This document shows positions 1 through 6,470 of a stretch of 6,815 bases of DNA, piece after piece. The DNA is taken from the NCBI GenBank assembly GCA_013205645.1, contig JABMMH010000037.1, positions 1 through 6,815 of the forward strand, written 5' to 3'. A program made the translations under genes and the position numbers. The stretch is from Polaromonas sp. Its GTDB lineage: Bacteria; Pseudomonadota; Gammaproteobacteria; Burkholderiales; Burkholderiaceae_C. Under the pieces are notes generated by a model. The model was given only the letters and a program-made list of their open reading frames with translations. It was not told the DNA's origin and did no database searches. The first letter of the stretch is position 1. Every line of letters starts with the position of its first letter.

Positions 1-1764
1 AACCGCGTGACCTGCCGCGACTGGTTTCAGCTGAGCCTGAAAGAAGGCCTGACGGTGTTTCGCGACCAAGAGTTCTCGCAAGACCTCTGCCGCGAAGCGT
101 CGGCCCGCGCCGTCAAACGCATTGAAGACGTGCGCGTGCTGCGCACGGCCCAGTTCCCCGAAGACGCCGGCCCCATGGCGCACCCGGTGCGCCCCGACAG
201 CTACATCGAGATCAACAACTTCTACACCGTCACAATTTACGAAAAAGGCGCCGAAGTTGTCCGCATGATGCAGACCCTGGTGGGCCGCGACGGCTTTGCC
301 AAAGGCATGACGCTCTACTTCGAACGCCACGACGGTCACGCCGTGACTTGCGACGACTTTGTACAAGCGCTGGCAGACGCCAACCCCAACTCCAAACTGG
401 CGCAGTTGCTGCCGCAGTTCAAGCGCTGGTACAGCCAGGCCGGCACACCGCGCGTGCAGGCCGAAGGCCACTTTGATGCAGACGCACGCACCTACACACT
501 GCAACTGTCGCAAAGCTGCCCCCCGACCACCGGCCAGAGCGTCAAAGAACCCTTTGTGATTCCGGTCGGCTTAGGTCTGCTCAGCGCCGAGGGCGCCGAC
601 TTGCCACTGCAACTTGTCGGCGAAGACAGCGGCGCGCCTGCACAGCGCACCTTGGTGCTGACGCAGCCAAGCGAGAGCTTCACCTTTGTCAACATCGACG
701 TCGAACCCGTGCCGTCCATCTTGCGCGGCTTCACCGCACCGGTGGTGCTCGAGTTTGACTACAGCAACGCGCAACTGCTGCACCTGCTGGCCCACGACAG
801 CGACGCCTTCAACCGTTGGGAAGCCGGCCAGCGATTGGCCATTCGCTTGGCGATCCAGTCGATCAACGACAGCGCCGATGCGGTCAGCCCGACGGCACTC
901 GACGACAGCTACGTCGCCGCCATGCGCGCCGTGCTGCAGCATCCCACGCTGGACGCCGCCTTCAAAGAACTGGTGCTGACGCTGCCGTCCGAAACCTATC
1001 TGGCTGAGCAGCTTGACGTGGTTGACCCACAGCGCATTCATGCGGTGCGCGAGTCCATGCGTCTGCAGCTGGCCGTGGCGCTGACAACTGACTGGGCAGA
1101 GGCCTACGAGAGCTGCCACGACAACGGTGCATATTCGCCCGACCCACTGTCTTCCGGTCGCCGCGCACTCGCCGGCATGGCGCTGAAGAACCTCTGCCTG
1201 GCGGCACAAGCCTCTGGCGAGCCGGCTTGGCCCGAGCGCACGCTGCAAACCTTCACCCACGCCGGCAACATGACCGATCGCTTCAACGCGCTGTCGGCGC
1301 TGACCTCCAGCGGCCATGCCTTGGCCAACGTGGCACTGCAGCGTTTTCATGCGCTGTTCAAGGACGAAGCGCTGGTCATTGACAAATGGTTCAGCCTGCA
1401 AGCCGGTGCCACCGACCGCGCTGGCAATGTGCTGCCCGCAGTACGCCAGCTCATGAAGCACGCCGACTTCAGCTTGCGCAACCCGAACCGCGCCCGCAGT
1501 GTCATCAGCACCTTCTGCCAAGCCAACCCCGGCGCGTTTCACCGCGCCGACGCCGCCGGTTATGTGTTCTGGGCCGACCGCGTGATCGAGCTCGACGCCA
1601 TGAACCCGCAAGTTGCGGCACGCTTGGCGCGTGCGCTGGACCGCTGGCAAAAACTCGCGGAACCCTACCGCAGTACCGCCCGCGAAGCCATCGCCCGCGT
1701 TGCGTCACGCTCAGGCTTGAGCAACGACGTGCGCGAAGTGGTTTCGCGCGCCTTGGCTGATTGA
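1..1764 (+). CDS. pepN: Aminopeptidase N (M1 zinc metallopeptidase), C-terminal part, 5' end outside window
   Basis: Cytoplasmic M1-family aminopeptidase that removes N-terminal residues from peptides during protein turnover. The frame is open from base 1 (587 codons plus TGA). The visible start, NRVTCRDWFQ, is the segment that directly follows the zinc motif HEXXH in E. coli PepN, so the GTG at base 7 is internal and the true start and the HEXXH lie upstream. Visible residues: Glu15 of the fragment (bases 43-45, in LSLKEGLTVFRDQEF) matches the third zinc ligand (E. coli E320). Tyr80 (bases 238-240, in YEKGAEV) matches the transition-state tyrosine (Y381). The rest covers the end of the catalytic domain, the small beta domain and the alpha-helical C-terminal domain, with family blocks RRWYSQ-like KRWYSQAGTPRV, NMTDRFNALSAL, DKWFSLQA, NPNRARS and NPQVAARL. 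The length fits E. coli PepN (870 aa) with a few small insertions. fbp starts 11 bases after the stop, which suggests one operon. Family call is very secure. Confidence 0.97.
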   Translation, partial: NRVTCRDWFQLSLKEGLTVFRDQEFSQDLCREASARAVKRIEDVRVLRTAQFPEDAGPMAHPVRPDSYIEINNFYTVTIYEKGAEVVRMMQTLVGRDGFAKGMTLYFERHDGHAVTCDDFVQALADANPNSKLAQLLPQFKRWYSQAGTPRVQAEGHFDADARTYTLQLSQSCPPTTGQSVKEPFVIPVGLGLLSAEGADLPLQLVGEDSGAPAQRTLVLTQPSESFTFVNIDVEPVPSILRGFTAPVVLEFDYSNAQLLHLLAHDSDAFNRWEAGQRLAIRLAIQSINDSADAVSPTALDDSYVAAMRAVLQHPTLDAAFKELVLTLPSETYLAEQLDVVDPQRIHAVRESMRLQLAVALTTDWAEAYESCHDNGAYSPDPLSSGRRALAGMALKNLCLAAQASGEPAWPERTLQTFTHAGNMTDRFNALSALTSSGHALANVALQRFHALFKDEALVIDKWFSLQAGATDRAGNVLPAVRQLMKHADFSLRNPNRARSVISTFCQANPGAFHRADAAGYVFWADRVIELDAMNPQVAARLARALDRWQKLAEPYRSTAREAIARVASRSGLSNDVREVVSRALAD

Positions 1765-1766
1765 TC

Positions 1767-1770
1767 AGGA
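1767..1770 (+). promoter_or_regulatory. Shine-Dalgarno site deciding the fbp start
   Basis: AGGA lies 5 bases before the ATG at 1776. An in-frame TTG at 1761 would add five residues and overlap the pepN stop, but nothing upstream of it looks like a better ribosome site, so the ATG at 1776 is preferred. Confidence 0.75.
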
Positions 1771-1775
1771 CAAAC

Positions 1776-2792
1776 ATGACTCAAAAAATATCCCTCACCC
1801 GCTACCTTGTTGAACAACAACGCTCTGCCGGGCACATCCCCGCGCAGCTGCGCTTGCTGATTGAAGTCGTCGCACGCGCCTGCAAAGGCATCAGCCAAGC
1901 CGTCAGCAAAGGCGCTTTGGGCGGCGAGAACAGCGTCATGGGCTCTGCCGGCAGCGAAAACGTGCAAGGCGAAGTGCAAAAAAAGCTCGACATCATCGCC
2001 AATGAAGTCCTGATCGAAGCCAATGAATGGGGCGGTCATTTAGCGGCCATGGCGTCTGAAGAAATGGACGACATCTACGTCGTGCCGAATCGCTACCCGC
2101 AAGGCGAATACCTGCTGCTGTTTGACCCACTCGACGGCTCCAGCAACATCGACATCAACGGCGGCATCGGCACCATCTTCAGCGTGCTCAAAAAGCCAGA
2201 AGGCAAGTCCGGCGTTGACCAACAAGACTTCTTGCAGCCAGGCCAACAGCAAGTGGCGGCGGGCTACTGCCTCTACGGTCCACAAACCACACTGGTGCTG
2301 ACCGTCGGCGACGGCGTCGCCATGTTCACGCTCGACCGCGAGCAAGGCTCGTTTGTGCTGATCACAGAGAACGTGCAGATTCCAGAAGACACGCAAGAAT
2401 TTGCCATTAACATGAGCAACATGCGCCACTGGGATGAGCCCGTCAAGCGCTACATCGACGAATGCCTGCAAGGCAAAGAAGGCCCACGTGGCAAAGACTT
2501 CAACATGCGTTGGGTTGCAGCGATGGTCGGCGACGTGCACCGCATTCTGACGCGCGGCGGCGTCTTTTTGTACCCCTGGGACAAACGCGAACCCGAAAAA
2601 GCCGGCAAGCTCCGCCTACTCTACGAAGCCAATCCCATGAGCTGGTTGGTCGAACAAGCCGGCGGCGCAGCGACCAATTGCAAGCAACGCATTCTGGACA
2701 TTCAGCCCGACAAACTGCACCAACGCGTGAGCGTGGTGCTGGGCTCCAAGAACGAAGTCGAGCGGGTCACCGGCTACCACGCCGGGCTATAA
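1776..2792 (+). CDS. fbp: Class I fructose-1,6-bisphosphatase
   Basis: Hydrolyses fructose 1,6-bisphosphate to fructose 6-phosphate and phosphate in the cytoplasm, the committed step of gluconeogenesis (also used in the Calvin cycle where present). The 338-aa product is full length for class I enzymes. Family motifs in order: ENVQGEVQKKLD (61-72), the metal-site SEEMDD (94-99), the signature FDPLDGSSNID (116-126), QVAAGYCLYG (159-168), the phosphate/substrate region around RWVAAMVGDVHR (245-256), and KLRLLYEANPM (278-288), which holds the last metal-binding Glu. The insert ANEWGGHLAAMASEE resembles betaproteobacterial FBPases. Residues that bind AMP in the E. coli and mammalian enzymes are largely not conserved: the TGEL(T) loop reads HIPAQL, and the Lys-Tyr before FDPLDG is Glu111-Tyr112. 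Allosteric AMP inhibition may therefore be weak (inference). It follows pepN by 11 bases, probably cotranscribed, and no terminator separates it from the tRNA gene. The start was chosen from the AGGA at 1767. Confidence 0.97.
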   Translation: MTQKISLTRYLVEQQRSAGHIPAQLRLLIEVVARACKGISQAVSKGALGGENSVMGSAGSENVQGEVQKKLDIIANEVLIEANEWGGHLAAMASEEMDDIYVVPNRYPQGEYLLLFDPLDGSSNIDINGGIGTIFSVLKKPEGKSGVDQQDFLQPGQQQVAAGYCLYGPQTTLVLTVGDGVAMFTLDREQGSFVLITENVQIPEDTQEFAINMSNMRHWDEPVKRYIDECLQGKEGPRGKDFNMRWVAAMVGDVHRILTRGGVFLYPWDKREPEKAGKLRLLYEANPMSWLVEQAGGAATNCKQRILDIQPDKLHQRVSVVLGSKNEVERVTGYHAGL

Positions 2793-2793
2793 T
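2766..2793 (+). promoter_or_regulatory. Probable tRNA-Thr promoter overlapping the end of fbp
   Basis: A perfect -10 hexamer TATAAT lies at 2788-2793, and the last three bases of its core (2790-2792, TAA) are also the fbp stop codon. A start about 7 bases downstream, near 2800, would leave a leader of about 5 bases before the tRNA at 2805, a normal arrangement. The -35 region is poor: the best candidate is GTCACC at 2766-2771 (3 of 6 matches, 16-base spacer). The three Cs after the -10 give a GC-rich start to the discriminator. Promoter activity is inferred from position and sequence only. Confidence 0.55.
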
Positions 2794-2804
2794 CCCATCT
2801 TAGT

Positions 2805-2880
2805 GCCGCTTTAGCTCAGTTGGTAGAGCAGCTCCTTCGTAAGGAGAAGGTCGTCAGTTCGACTCCGACAAGTGGCACCA
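2805..2880 (+). tRNA. tRNA-Thr, anticodon CGU
   Basis: A 76-base cloverleaf can be folded by hand. The acceptor stem GCCGCTT (2805-2811) pairs with AAGTGGC (2870-2876) including one G-U pair. The D stem is GCTC/GAGC (2814-2817, 2826-2829). The anticodon stem around 2831-2847 carries loop TTCGTAA with anticodon CGT at 2838-2840, reading ACG threonine codons. The T arm GTCAG-TTCGACT-CCGAC runs 2853-2869. The discriminator is A2877 and CCA (2878-2880) is encoded. The G-A opposition at the top of the anticodon stem (2831/2847) also occurs in E. coli tRNA-Thr(CGU), as I recall it. An A-C mismatch at 2856/2866 inside the T stem is unusual. It sits 12 bases after fbp and ends just before a strong terminator. 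Confidence 0.97.
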
Positions 2881-2889
2881 ATCAACATC

Positions 2890-2932
2890 AAGGTTTGTTG
2901 CTATTCATTTAGCAGCAGACCTTTTTTGTTTT
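2890..2932 (+). terminator. Intrinsic terminator after tRNA-Thr
   Basis: Stem arms 2890-2902 and 2911-2923 pair over 13 bp, including two G-U pairs (2898/2915, 2895/2918), and A2903-T2910 can extend the stem. The pairing is followed by TTTT, G and TTTT (2924-2932). There is no T tract on the other strand, so it acts only for plus-strand transcripts, ending the tRNA and any pepN-fbp read-through. Confidence 0.9.
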
Positions 2933-3024
2933 GGGGGTGATGTAGGCGATCTGTAACCAGCTTGCTCTAAATGCAGCTCTGCTTCAGGCGACATTCTGTT
3001 CACGAACTTGATCGAACGCAGAGG

Positions 3025-3252
3025 TCACGCAACCATTGTTGGCGCTGGCTGAACATGCATGGGCGTGGCCTTGAAACGCTGCGTTGTCTGCCAAATGTCA
3101 TAGGCGCTTTGTTCTGCCAGCCATAACCGGGCCTCGCCGCCACGCCCCACACCTAGCCATGCCTCGATACGCAGGGCCTTTTCAGGCGAGATGGCAGAGC
3201 GGCTATTCAGCACACGGGACGCCACTGGGACGCCACTGATACACCTCTTCAT
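3025..3252 (-). pseudogene. Remnant of a HigA-type (XRE family) antitoxin gene, C-terminal half
   Basis: The 75-aa minus-strand frame contains SRVLNSRSAISPEKALR (12-28), then EAWLG, WLAEQSAYDIWQ (44-55) and TTQRF. This order matches the second half of HigA/VapI-type antitoxins, from the recognition-helix end (SRxLNxRxxIS) to the family's C-terminal WLxxQxxYDLWQ. About 40 N-terminal residues carrying the first helices of the helix-turn-helix are missing, and no reading frame upstream (3253-3430) restores them. The ATG at 3252 is only the first available start. An exact 11-bp tandem duplication (3216-3237) lies at the break. No higB-like toxin is seen on either side. The most likely reading is a decayed, orphan antitoxin gene; a short expressed protein that could still contact a toxin is less likely. 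The flanks are AT-richer than the neighbouring genes. Confidence 0.7.
3216..3237. repeat. Exact 11-bp tandem duplication, two copies of GGGACGCCACT
   Basis: GGGACGCCACT occurs at 3216-3226 and again directly at 3227-3237. It lies inside the antitoxin remnant. As 11 is not a multiple of three, gain of one copy shifts the frame of everything upstream of it on the minus strand. Confidence 0.97.
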
Positions 3253-3523
3253 AGCCTGTTTTTTGTGATGTCATTGGATCAGTTTTCAGTCGCATGTGCG
3301 CACCAAAACGAGTCACACGTTTGCGACATTCAACAAGAACGTTCCGACTAAAAGGTTGTTCTCTAAAGCATCACTTGCGAACTTTTTACGTAGCAGAATG
3401 AACACGTTGCTTAGAAAATTAAGTTAACAAATGCTCATAAATGATGCTTCTCAGAGATCCTTGAAATTCCTGACCAAAGCAAAACGCATGTCATTTAGCT
3501 TTACAACTACAAAGGGAAATCCA
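3253..3523. other. AT-rich intergenic stretch upstream of the outer-membrane protein gene
   Basis: No gene is recognisable on either strand. It must contain the promoter of the beta-barrel gene, but no pair of hexamers with good spacing stands out: TTAACA at 3424-3429 and TTGAAA at 3461-3466 resemble -35 boxes without a clear -10 partner. An 8-bp inverted pair, AAGCATCA (3366-3373) and TGATGCTT (3442-3449), lies 68 bases apart and may be chance. A frame from 3431 (ATG) runs into the outer-membrane gene but lacks a ribosome site and would bury the signal peptide. Confidence 0.6.
3513..3517 (+). promoter_or_regulatory. Shine-Dalgarno site deciding the start of the outer-membrane protein
   Basis: AGGGA lies 6 bases before the ATG at 3524. 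It places the start directly at the signal peptide, against the in-frame ATG at 3431 that would add 31 residues ahead of it. Confidence 0.8.
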
Positions 3524-4105
3524 ATGAAAAAAATTCTGATCGCAGCTGCTGTTGCAGCTTCATTCGTCGCACCTCAGGCGTTTGCACAGGCCAATGGATT
3601 CACCGGCTTCAGTGCTGGCGCCAACGTCAATGCGAACACGTCTTCTACGGAAGTGCGCAACGGTAGCAGCTCAATCGACATGGGCAAAAGCTCACAAGAT
3701 GTGAGCTTGCAAGCCGCATATGGTTTCGCTTTGGGAAACAACTACGTTCTGGGTCTCGGTGCCACCTATGGCCTGGGTGACTTGAAGTATGGTTCGTCAG
3801 GCTCAGCTAACCTGAAAGGTAAAGACGCGTACTCCATTTATCTTGAGCCAGGCTACGCCTTCAGCAACTCAACCTTGGTCTATGCCAAGCTGGCCTACCT
3901 CGGCATGAAGGGTGAAGCCAATGGCCTCGGCAGCAGAGACTTTGATGGCGTTGGCTACGGCATCGGTGTTCGTCACAAGTTGAACTCCAACTTGTTTCTC
4001 CAAGGTGAGATTACACAGTCAGAGTACAGCAGCGAAACCATCGCGGGCACAAGGTTTGAACCCTCTGGAACCACCGGCACGGTGGGTATCGGCTACCAGT
4101 TCTAA
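3524..4105 (+). CDS. Small outer-membrane beta-barrel protein (porin-family/OmpX-like)
   Basis: The 193-aa precursor starts with a classic Sec signal peptide: MKK, a hydrophobic core ILIAAAVAASFVA, then APQAFA with likely cleavage after Ala21, leaving about 172 residues. The mature part is rich in Gly, Ser, Asn and Tyr and shows about eight amphipathic stretches with alternating hydrophobic residues, for example QDVSLQAAYGFAL, NYVLGLGATYGL, DAYSIYLEPGYAF, TLVYAKLAYLGM, GVGYGIGVRHKL and LFLQGEITQSEY. It ends TGTVGIGYQF, a C-terminal strand with terminal Phe as recognised by the BAM complex. Size and pattern fit an 8-stranded barrel of the Opa/OmpX/OMP_b-brl type. Loops are short, so it is more likely a structural or adhesion-type surface protein than a pore; the exact function is unknown. 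It stands alone, with its own ribosome site and the terminator at 4118. The upstream ATG at 3431 is rejected because it would hide the signal peptide. Confidence 0.9.
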   Translation: MKKILIAAAVAASFVAPQAFAQANGFTGFSAGANVNANTSSTEVRNGSSSIDMGKSSQDVSLQAAYGFALGNNYVLGLGATYGLGDLKYGSSGSANLKGKDAYSIYLEPGYAFSNSTLVYAKLAYLGMKGEANGLGSRDFDGVGYGIGVRHKLNSNLFLQGEITQSEYSSETIAGTRFEPSGTTGTVGIGYQF

Positions 4106-4117
4106 TCGAACCAAACG

Positions 4118-4155
4118 CCCATGAAAAAACCCGCTTCGGCGGGTTTTTTCATGGG
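4118..4155. terminator. Bidirectional intrinsic terminator between convergent genes
   Basis: A perfect 17-bp stem (4118-4134 with 4139-4155) is closed by a TTCG tetraloop. The GC core ACCCGC/GCGGGT is flanked by A6 on one side and T6 on the other, so either strand gives a hairpin followed by a U run. It sits 12 bases after the beta-barrel gene (plus) and 35 bases after the YccS-like gene (minus), and can serve both. Confidence 0.95.
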
Positions 4156-4190
4156 AAAAATGTATCCACTCAAAGCGCCGACTGCATCGG

Positions 4191-6395
4191 TCAAGTTGCA
4201 GATAACCGCATCTTGACCATCTGCGGCATCTGCTCAAAAAGATAGGGCATCAGCCGCAAGGCCAGTTGCAGCTGGGTCTGCAAAAAATGCTGCATAGCGC
4301 CCACATCTTCCAATGCTTGATCTGCGCCGAGTTGCGGCAGCAGGTCTTTCGCCAAAGCCTCTGGTGACGCGTCTTGGGGCCGCTCCAGTGCAAGCGCCAA
4401 GACACCGAGTTGCCGCTGCAAGGTCGCTGCAGACGCCAGCAAACCGGCATCGACGTGACCGAAAACCAGTTCATCACGGTGCGCACCGATGGCTGAAATG
4501 TAGTTCAGCAGCGTGTGTGAATAAATCAAAAACCGGCCGCTGGCTTCTTTCTGAGCGCTGCCACCGCGCGACGGTTCTTTGAGCATGGCAGAGTAGGCGC
4601 TAGAGAGCGCTGCATCGGCGTTGTGGGCATTGCGGCGGGCCAGCCGATAGCTCAGGTTGTCTTGCTTACCTGCTTGGGCTTGGTATTGGGCCAAAATTTC
4701 ATGCAGGTAAATGGCCTGTGTTCGCAGGGCGCGCGCCGCCAAGCCAGGCCACTGGCGAAACTGCCAATTGGGCAGCACCAGCCATGCCGCCAAGCCGGCG
4801 ATCACAGAACCGACAACGGTGTCCAACAAGCGTGTCGGGATCACGCCCTGCCCCATACCCATCTGGTGAAAGCTAAGCAGCAGCAGCGCCGACACGGCGA
4901 CCGTGGCCAACAAGTACCGGGTGTGGCGCGACCCTAAAAATACCGCCCCCAGCAACACAATCAAGGCCGACTGCATCAACGGCGTTGGAAAGAGTTGAAT
5001 CAGCGCCCAACCCAAGCTCAAACCAAATGCCGTCCCTAGGGTGCGCTGCATGAGCCGTGTCAAAGTAGCGGCGTACTGCTGTTGGCTGACAAACAAAATA
5101 GTCAGCAAAATCCAATACCCGTGGGGATCGTTGGTGGTCAGCATGATGCAGAACCCGACCGCCAACGACACCACCAAACGTATGGCGTGTCGAAACAAGG
5201 GTGAACGTACTTGCAGCTGCGTCCGAATGCGAGTCCAAGCCTCCCGCAACGTGCCAGGCTGACGGTCCAGCAAACTTTGGTCCACACTGCCGTCGACTGG
5301 ATCCACAGGCTTCAGCGCCCCAGCAAAAACGCTCGCCATGGCTGTCAGGTTGTTGCTCAGTGCGTTCAATGCCGGTAATGATCGGTGCGCGCCTGGCAAT
5401 CCACCCAAGTGGTGAATAGCCGCATGCAAGTCTTCAATGGATCGTGCGGTGGCGCCTTGGTGAACCGGCTCAGCCTGCGCCCGAATAGCGACGGCAAAAC
5501 GGAAGGCCTGCTCGCCCAACAAGTTTAAAACACGCTGACAGCGGTAAAGCGCATCGGAGTGAAAGAAAGCAGTGGATAAAACCTGGTAGTCCTCATGCGA
5601 AGAACTGGCGCGCTCATGAATATCTTGCGCCGCCAAATACTGCTGCATGGACAGCAACAACCAGCTGGGCGTTTGGCTCTGACTCAGCCGACTGAACAGG
5701 CTTTCTTTGGTGACATTCAAGGCGTCGACCACGCGGGCGTTATGCAAGACCAAAGCCATGCGGCGTTGAGCCAAGTCGACTTCACGGACTGGCTCCAGCA
5801 GCTGCGCTTTCAAGTGCAGGTATTGCCCCAACAGCGCATACAACTTCGACAAGCGATGGCGCACCGGCGCTTGCGGCATGACGGCCGACCAGAGCACCGA
5901 CACCAAGCCATACCAAACTGCACCGGCCAGCATAAGCGGCGTGCTGGTGCCCACCTGCGAGTGGCCGGTTTGTGCCGCCAAAGCCGAATAAATAAACAAG
6001 ACCATCGCCCCAAAAGCAATGGCGCGGTAACGCTCCCCCAAGGCTCCCAGCATGGTGAGCGTGAAGGCAGACACAAGCAACACCGCTAACAGCAGCGCAG
6101 GCCAAGGCAAGGTGAGCCAAACCGCCAATGCGACCAAGGTGAAGGCCACCATGGTGATGAGTTGCGCACGCAGGCGGCCCTGCCAGTTGTCGTCGGTTTC
6201 TGTCAAGGCGCTGGCAATGACACCCAGCAACACGGGCATCAGCTCGCCTTGCTGTTGCGACAACCAGTCAAAAATCAGAACACAGGTCAGCGCCACCAAC
6301 GCACGAGCGCCACGCGTGTAGCCTTCATGGTTCTGGGTGCGTTGACGCGCGCGCCTCAAGCGTTCGTCAAGGCCTGTCAAGCTAAAGTAATTCAT
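4191..6395 (-). CDS. YccS/FUSC-family inner-membrane protein
   Basis: The 734-aa integral membrane protein has the layout of the YccS/YhfK group (FUSC-like family related to aromatic-acid efflux AaeB and fusaric acid resistance proteins). An N-terminal block of about six hydrophobic segments (roughly 29-45, 52-64, 79-96, 99-119, 125-139, 154-172) is followed by a soluble helical region (about 175-395). A second block of about six segments comes next (403-419, 426-436, 452-469, 474-488, 494-509, 523-541), then a C-terminal soluble helical domain. The second block has the family pattern HAIRLVVSLAVG, then DPHGYWILLTILFV, QQQYAATLTRLMQRTLGTAFG and RLLDTVVGSVIAGLAAW. Length matches E. coli YccS (about 720 aa). 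The transported substrate is not known for this subgroup, so a specific role should not be assumed. The start is ATG 6395 with AGGA (complement of 6400-6403) four bases before it. It lies 75 bases downstream of the PRISE-type oxidoreductase gene and converges on the beta-barrel gene. Confidence 0.92.
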   Translation of the reverse strand: MNYFSLTGLDERLRRARQRTQNHEGYTRGARALVALTCVLIFDWLSQQQGELMPVLLGVIASALTETDDNWQGRLRAQLITMVAFTLVALAVWLTLPWPALLLAVLLVSAFTLTMLGALGERYRAIAFGAMVLFIYSALAAQTGHSQVGTSTPLMLAGAVWYGLVSVLWSAVMPQAPVRHRLSKLYALLGQYLHLKAQLLEPVREVDLAQRRMALVLHNARVVDALNVTKESLFSRLSQSQTPSWLLLSMQQYLAAQDIHERASSSHEDYQVLSTAFFHSDALYRCQRVLNLLGEQAFRFAVAIRAQAEPVHQGATARSIEDLHAAIHHLGGLPGAHRSLPALNALSNNLTAMASVFAGALKPVDPVDGSVDQSLLDRQPGTLREAWTRIRTQLQVRSPLFRHAIRLVVSLAVGFCIMLTTNDPHGYWILLTILFVSQQQYAATLTRLMQRTLGTAFGLSLGWALIQLFPTPLMQSALIVLLGAVFLGSRHTRYLLATVAVSALLLLSFHQMGMGQGVIPTRLLDTVVGSVIAGLAAWLVLPNWQFRQWPGLAARALRTQAIYLHEILAQYQAQAGKQDNLSYRLARRNAHNADAALSSAYSAMLKEPSRGGSAQKEASGRFLIYSHTLLNYISAIGAHRDELVFGHVDAGLLASAATLQRQLGVLALALERPQDASPEALAKDLLPQLGADQALEDVGAMQHFLQTQLQLALRLMPYLFEQMPQMVKMRLSAT

Positions 6396-6470
6396 GTGAT
6401 CCTAGATATGCAAGAAGCATACTCACACATGACGACGTTTGACGCCGTGGCTTGACGCGACAGCTTCGCG
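6396..6470 (-). other. Intergenic spacer between the oxidoreductase and yccS-like genes
   Basis: It includes most of a short hairpin, ACGCGA (6455-6460) with TCGCGT (6466-6471) around a 5-base loop, which reaches the first base of the oxidoreductase stop codon region. No T run follows on the minus strand, so it is not a convincing terminator. No good promoter is seen, and read-through into the yccS-like gene is plausible. Confidence 0.45.

Noticed and set aside
7..9. GTG as the pepN start
   Set aside because: The residues before and after it match the interior of PepN just after the zinc motif; the gene continues beyond the left edge.
571..1650. 359-codon open frame on the minus strand
   Set aside because: It lies wholly antisense to pepN, which is conserved throughout. 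The translation shows no family motif, and long antisense frames are expected from the codon bias of GC-rich genes.
2040..2540. 166-codon open frame on the minus strand opposite fbp
   Set aside because: Antisense shadow of fbp, with no recognisable domain or ribosome site.
2805..2880. tRNA gene as a phage or island attachment site
   Set aside because: No repeat of the tRNA 3' end and no integrase gene is present in the window, so there is no direct evidence of an attachment site.
2905..2994. 29-codon minus-strand frame downstream of the antitoxin remnant
   Set aside because: It reads through the tRNA terminator hairpin and has no recognisable motif; probably chance.
3203..3295. 30-codon minus-strand frame (starts MRLKTDPMTS) overlapping the antitoxin remnant in another frame
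   Set aside because: Too short, with no recognised similarity; it runs through the tandem duplication and ends inside the antitoxin frame. It could be part of the decayed gene's surroundings but cannot be supported.
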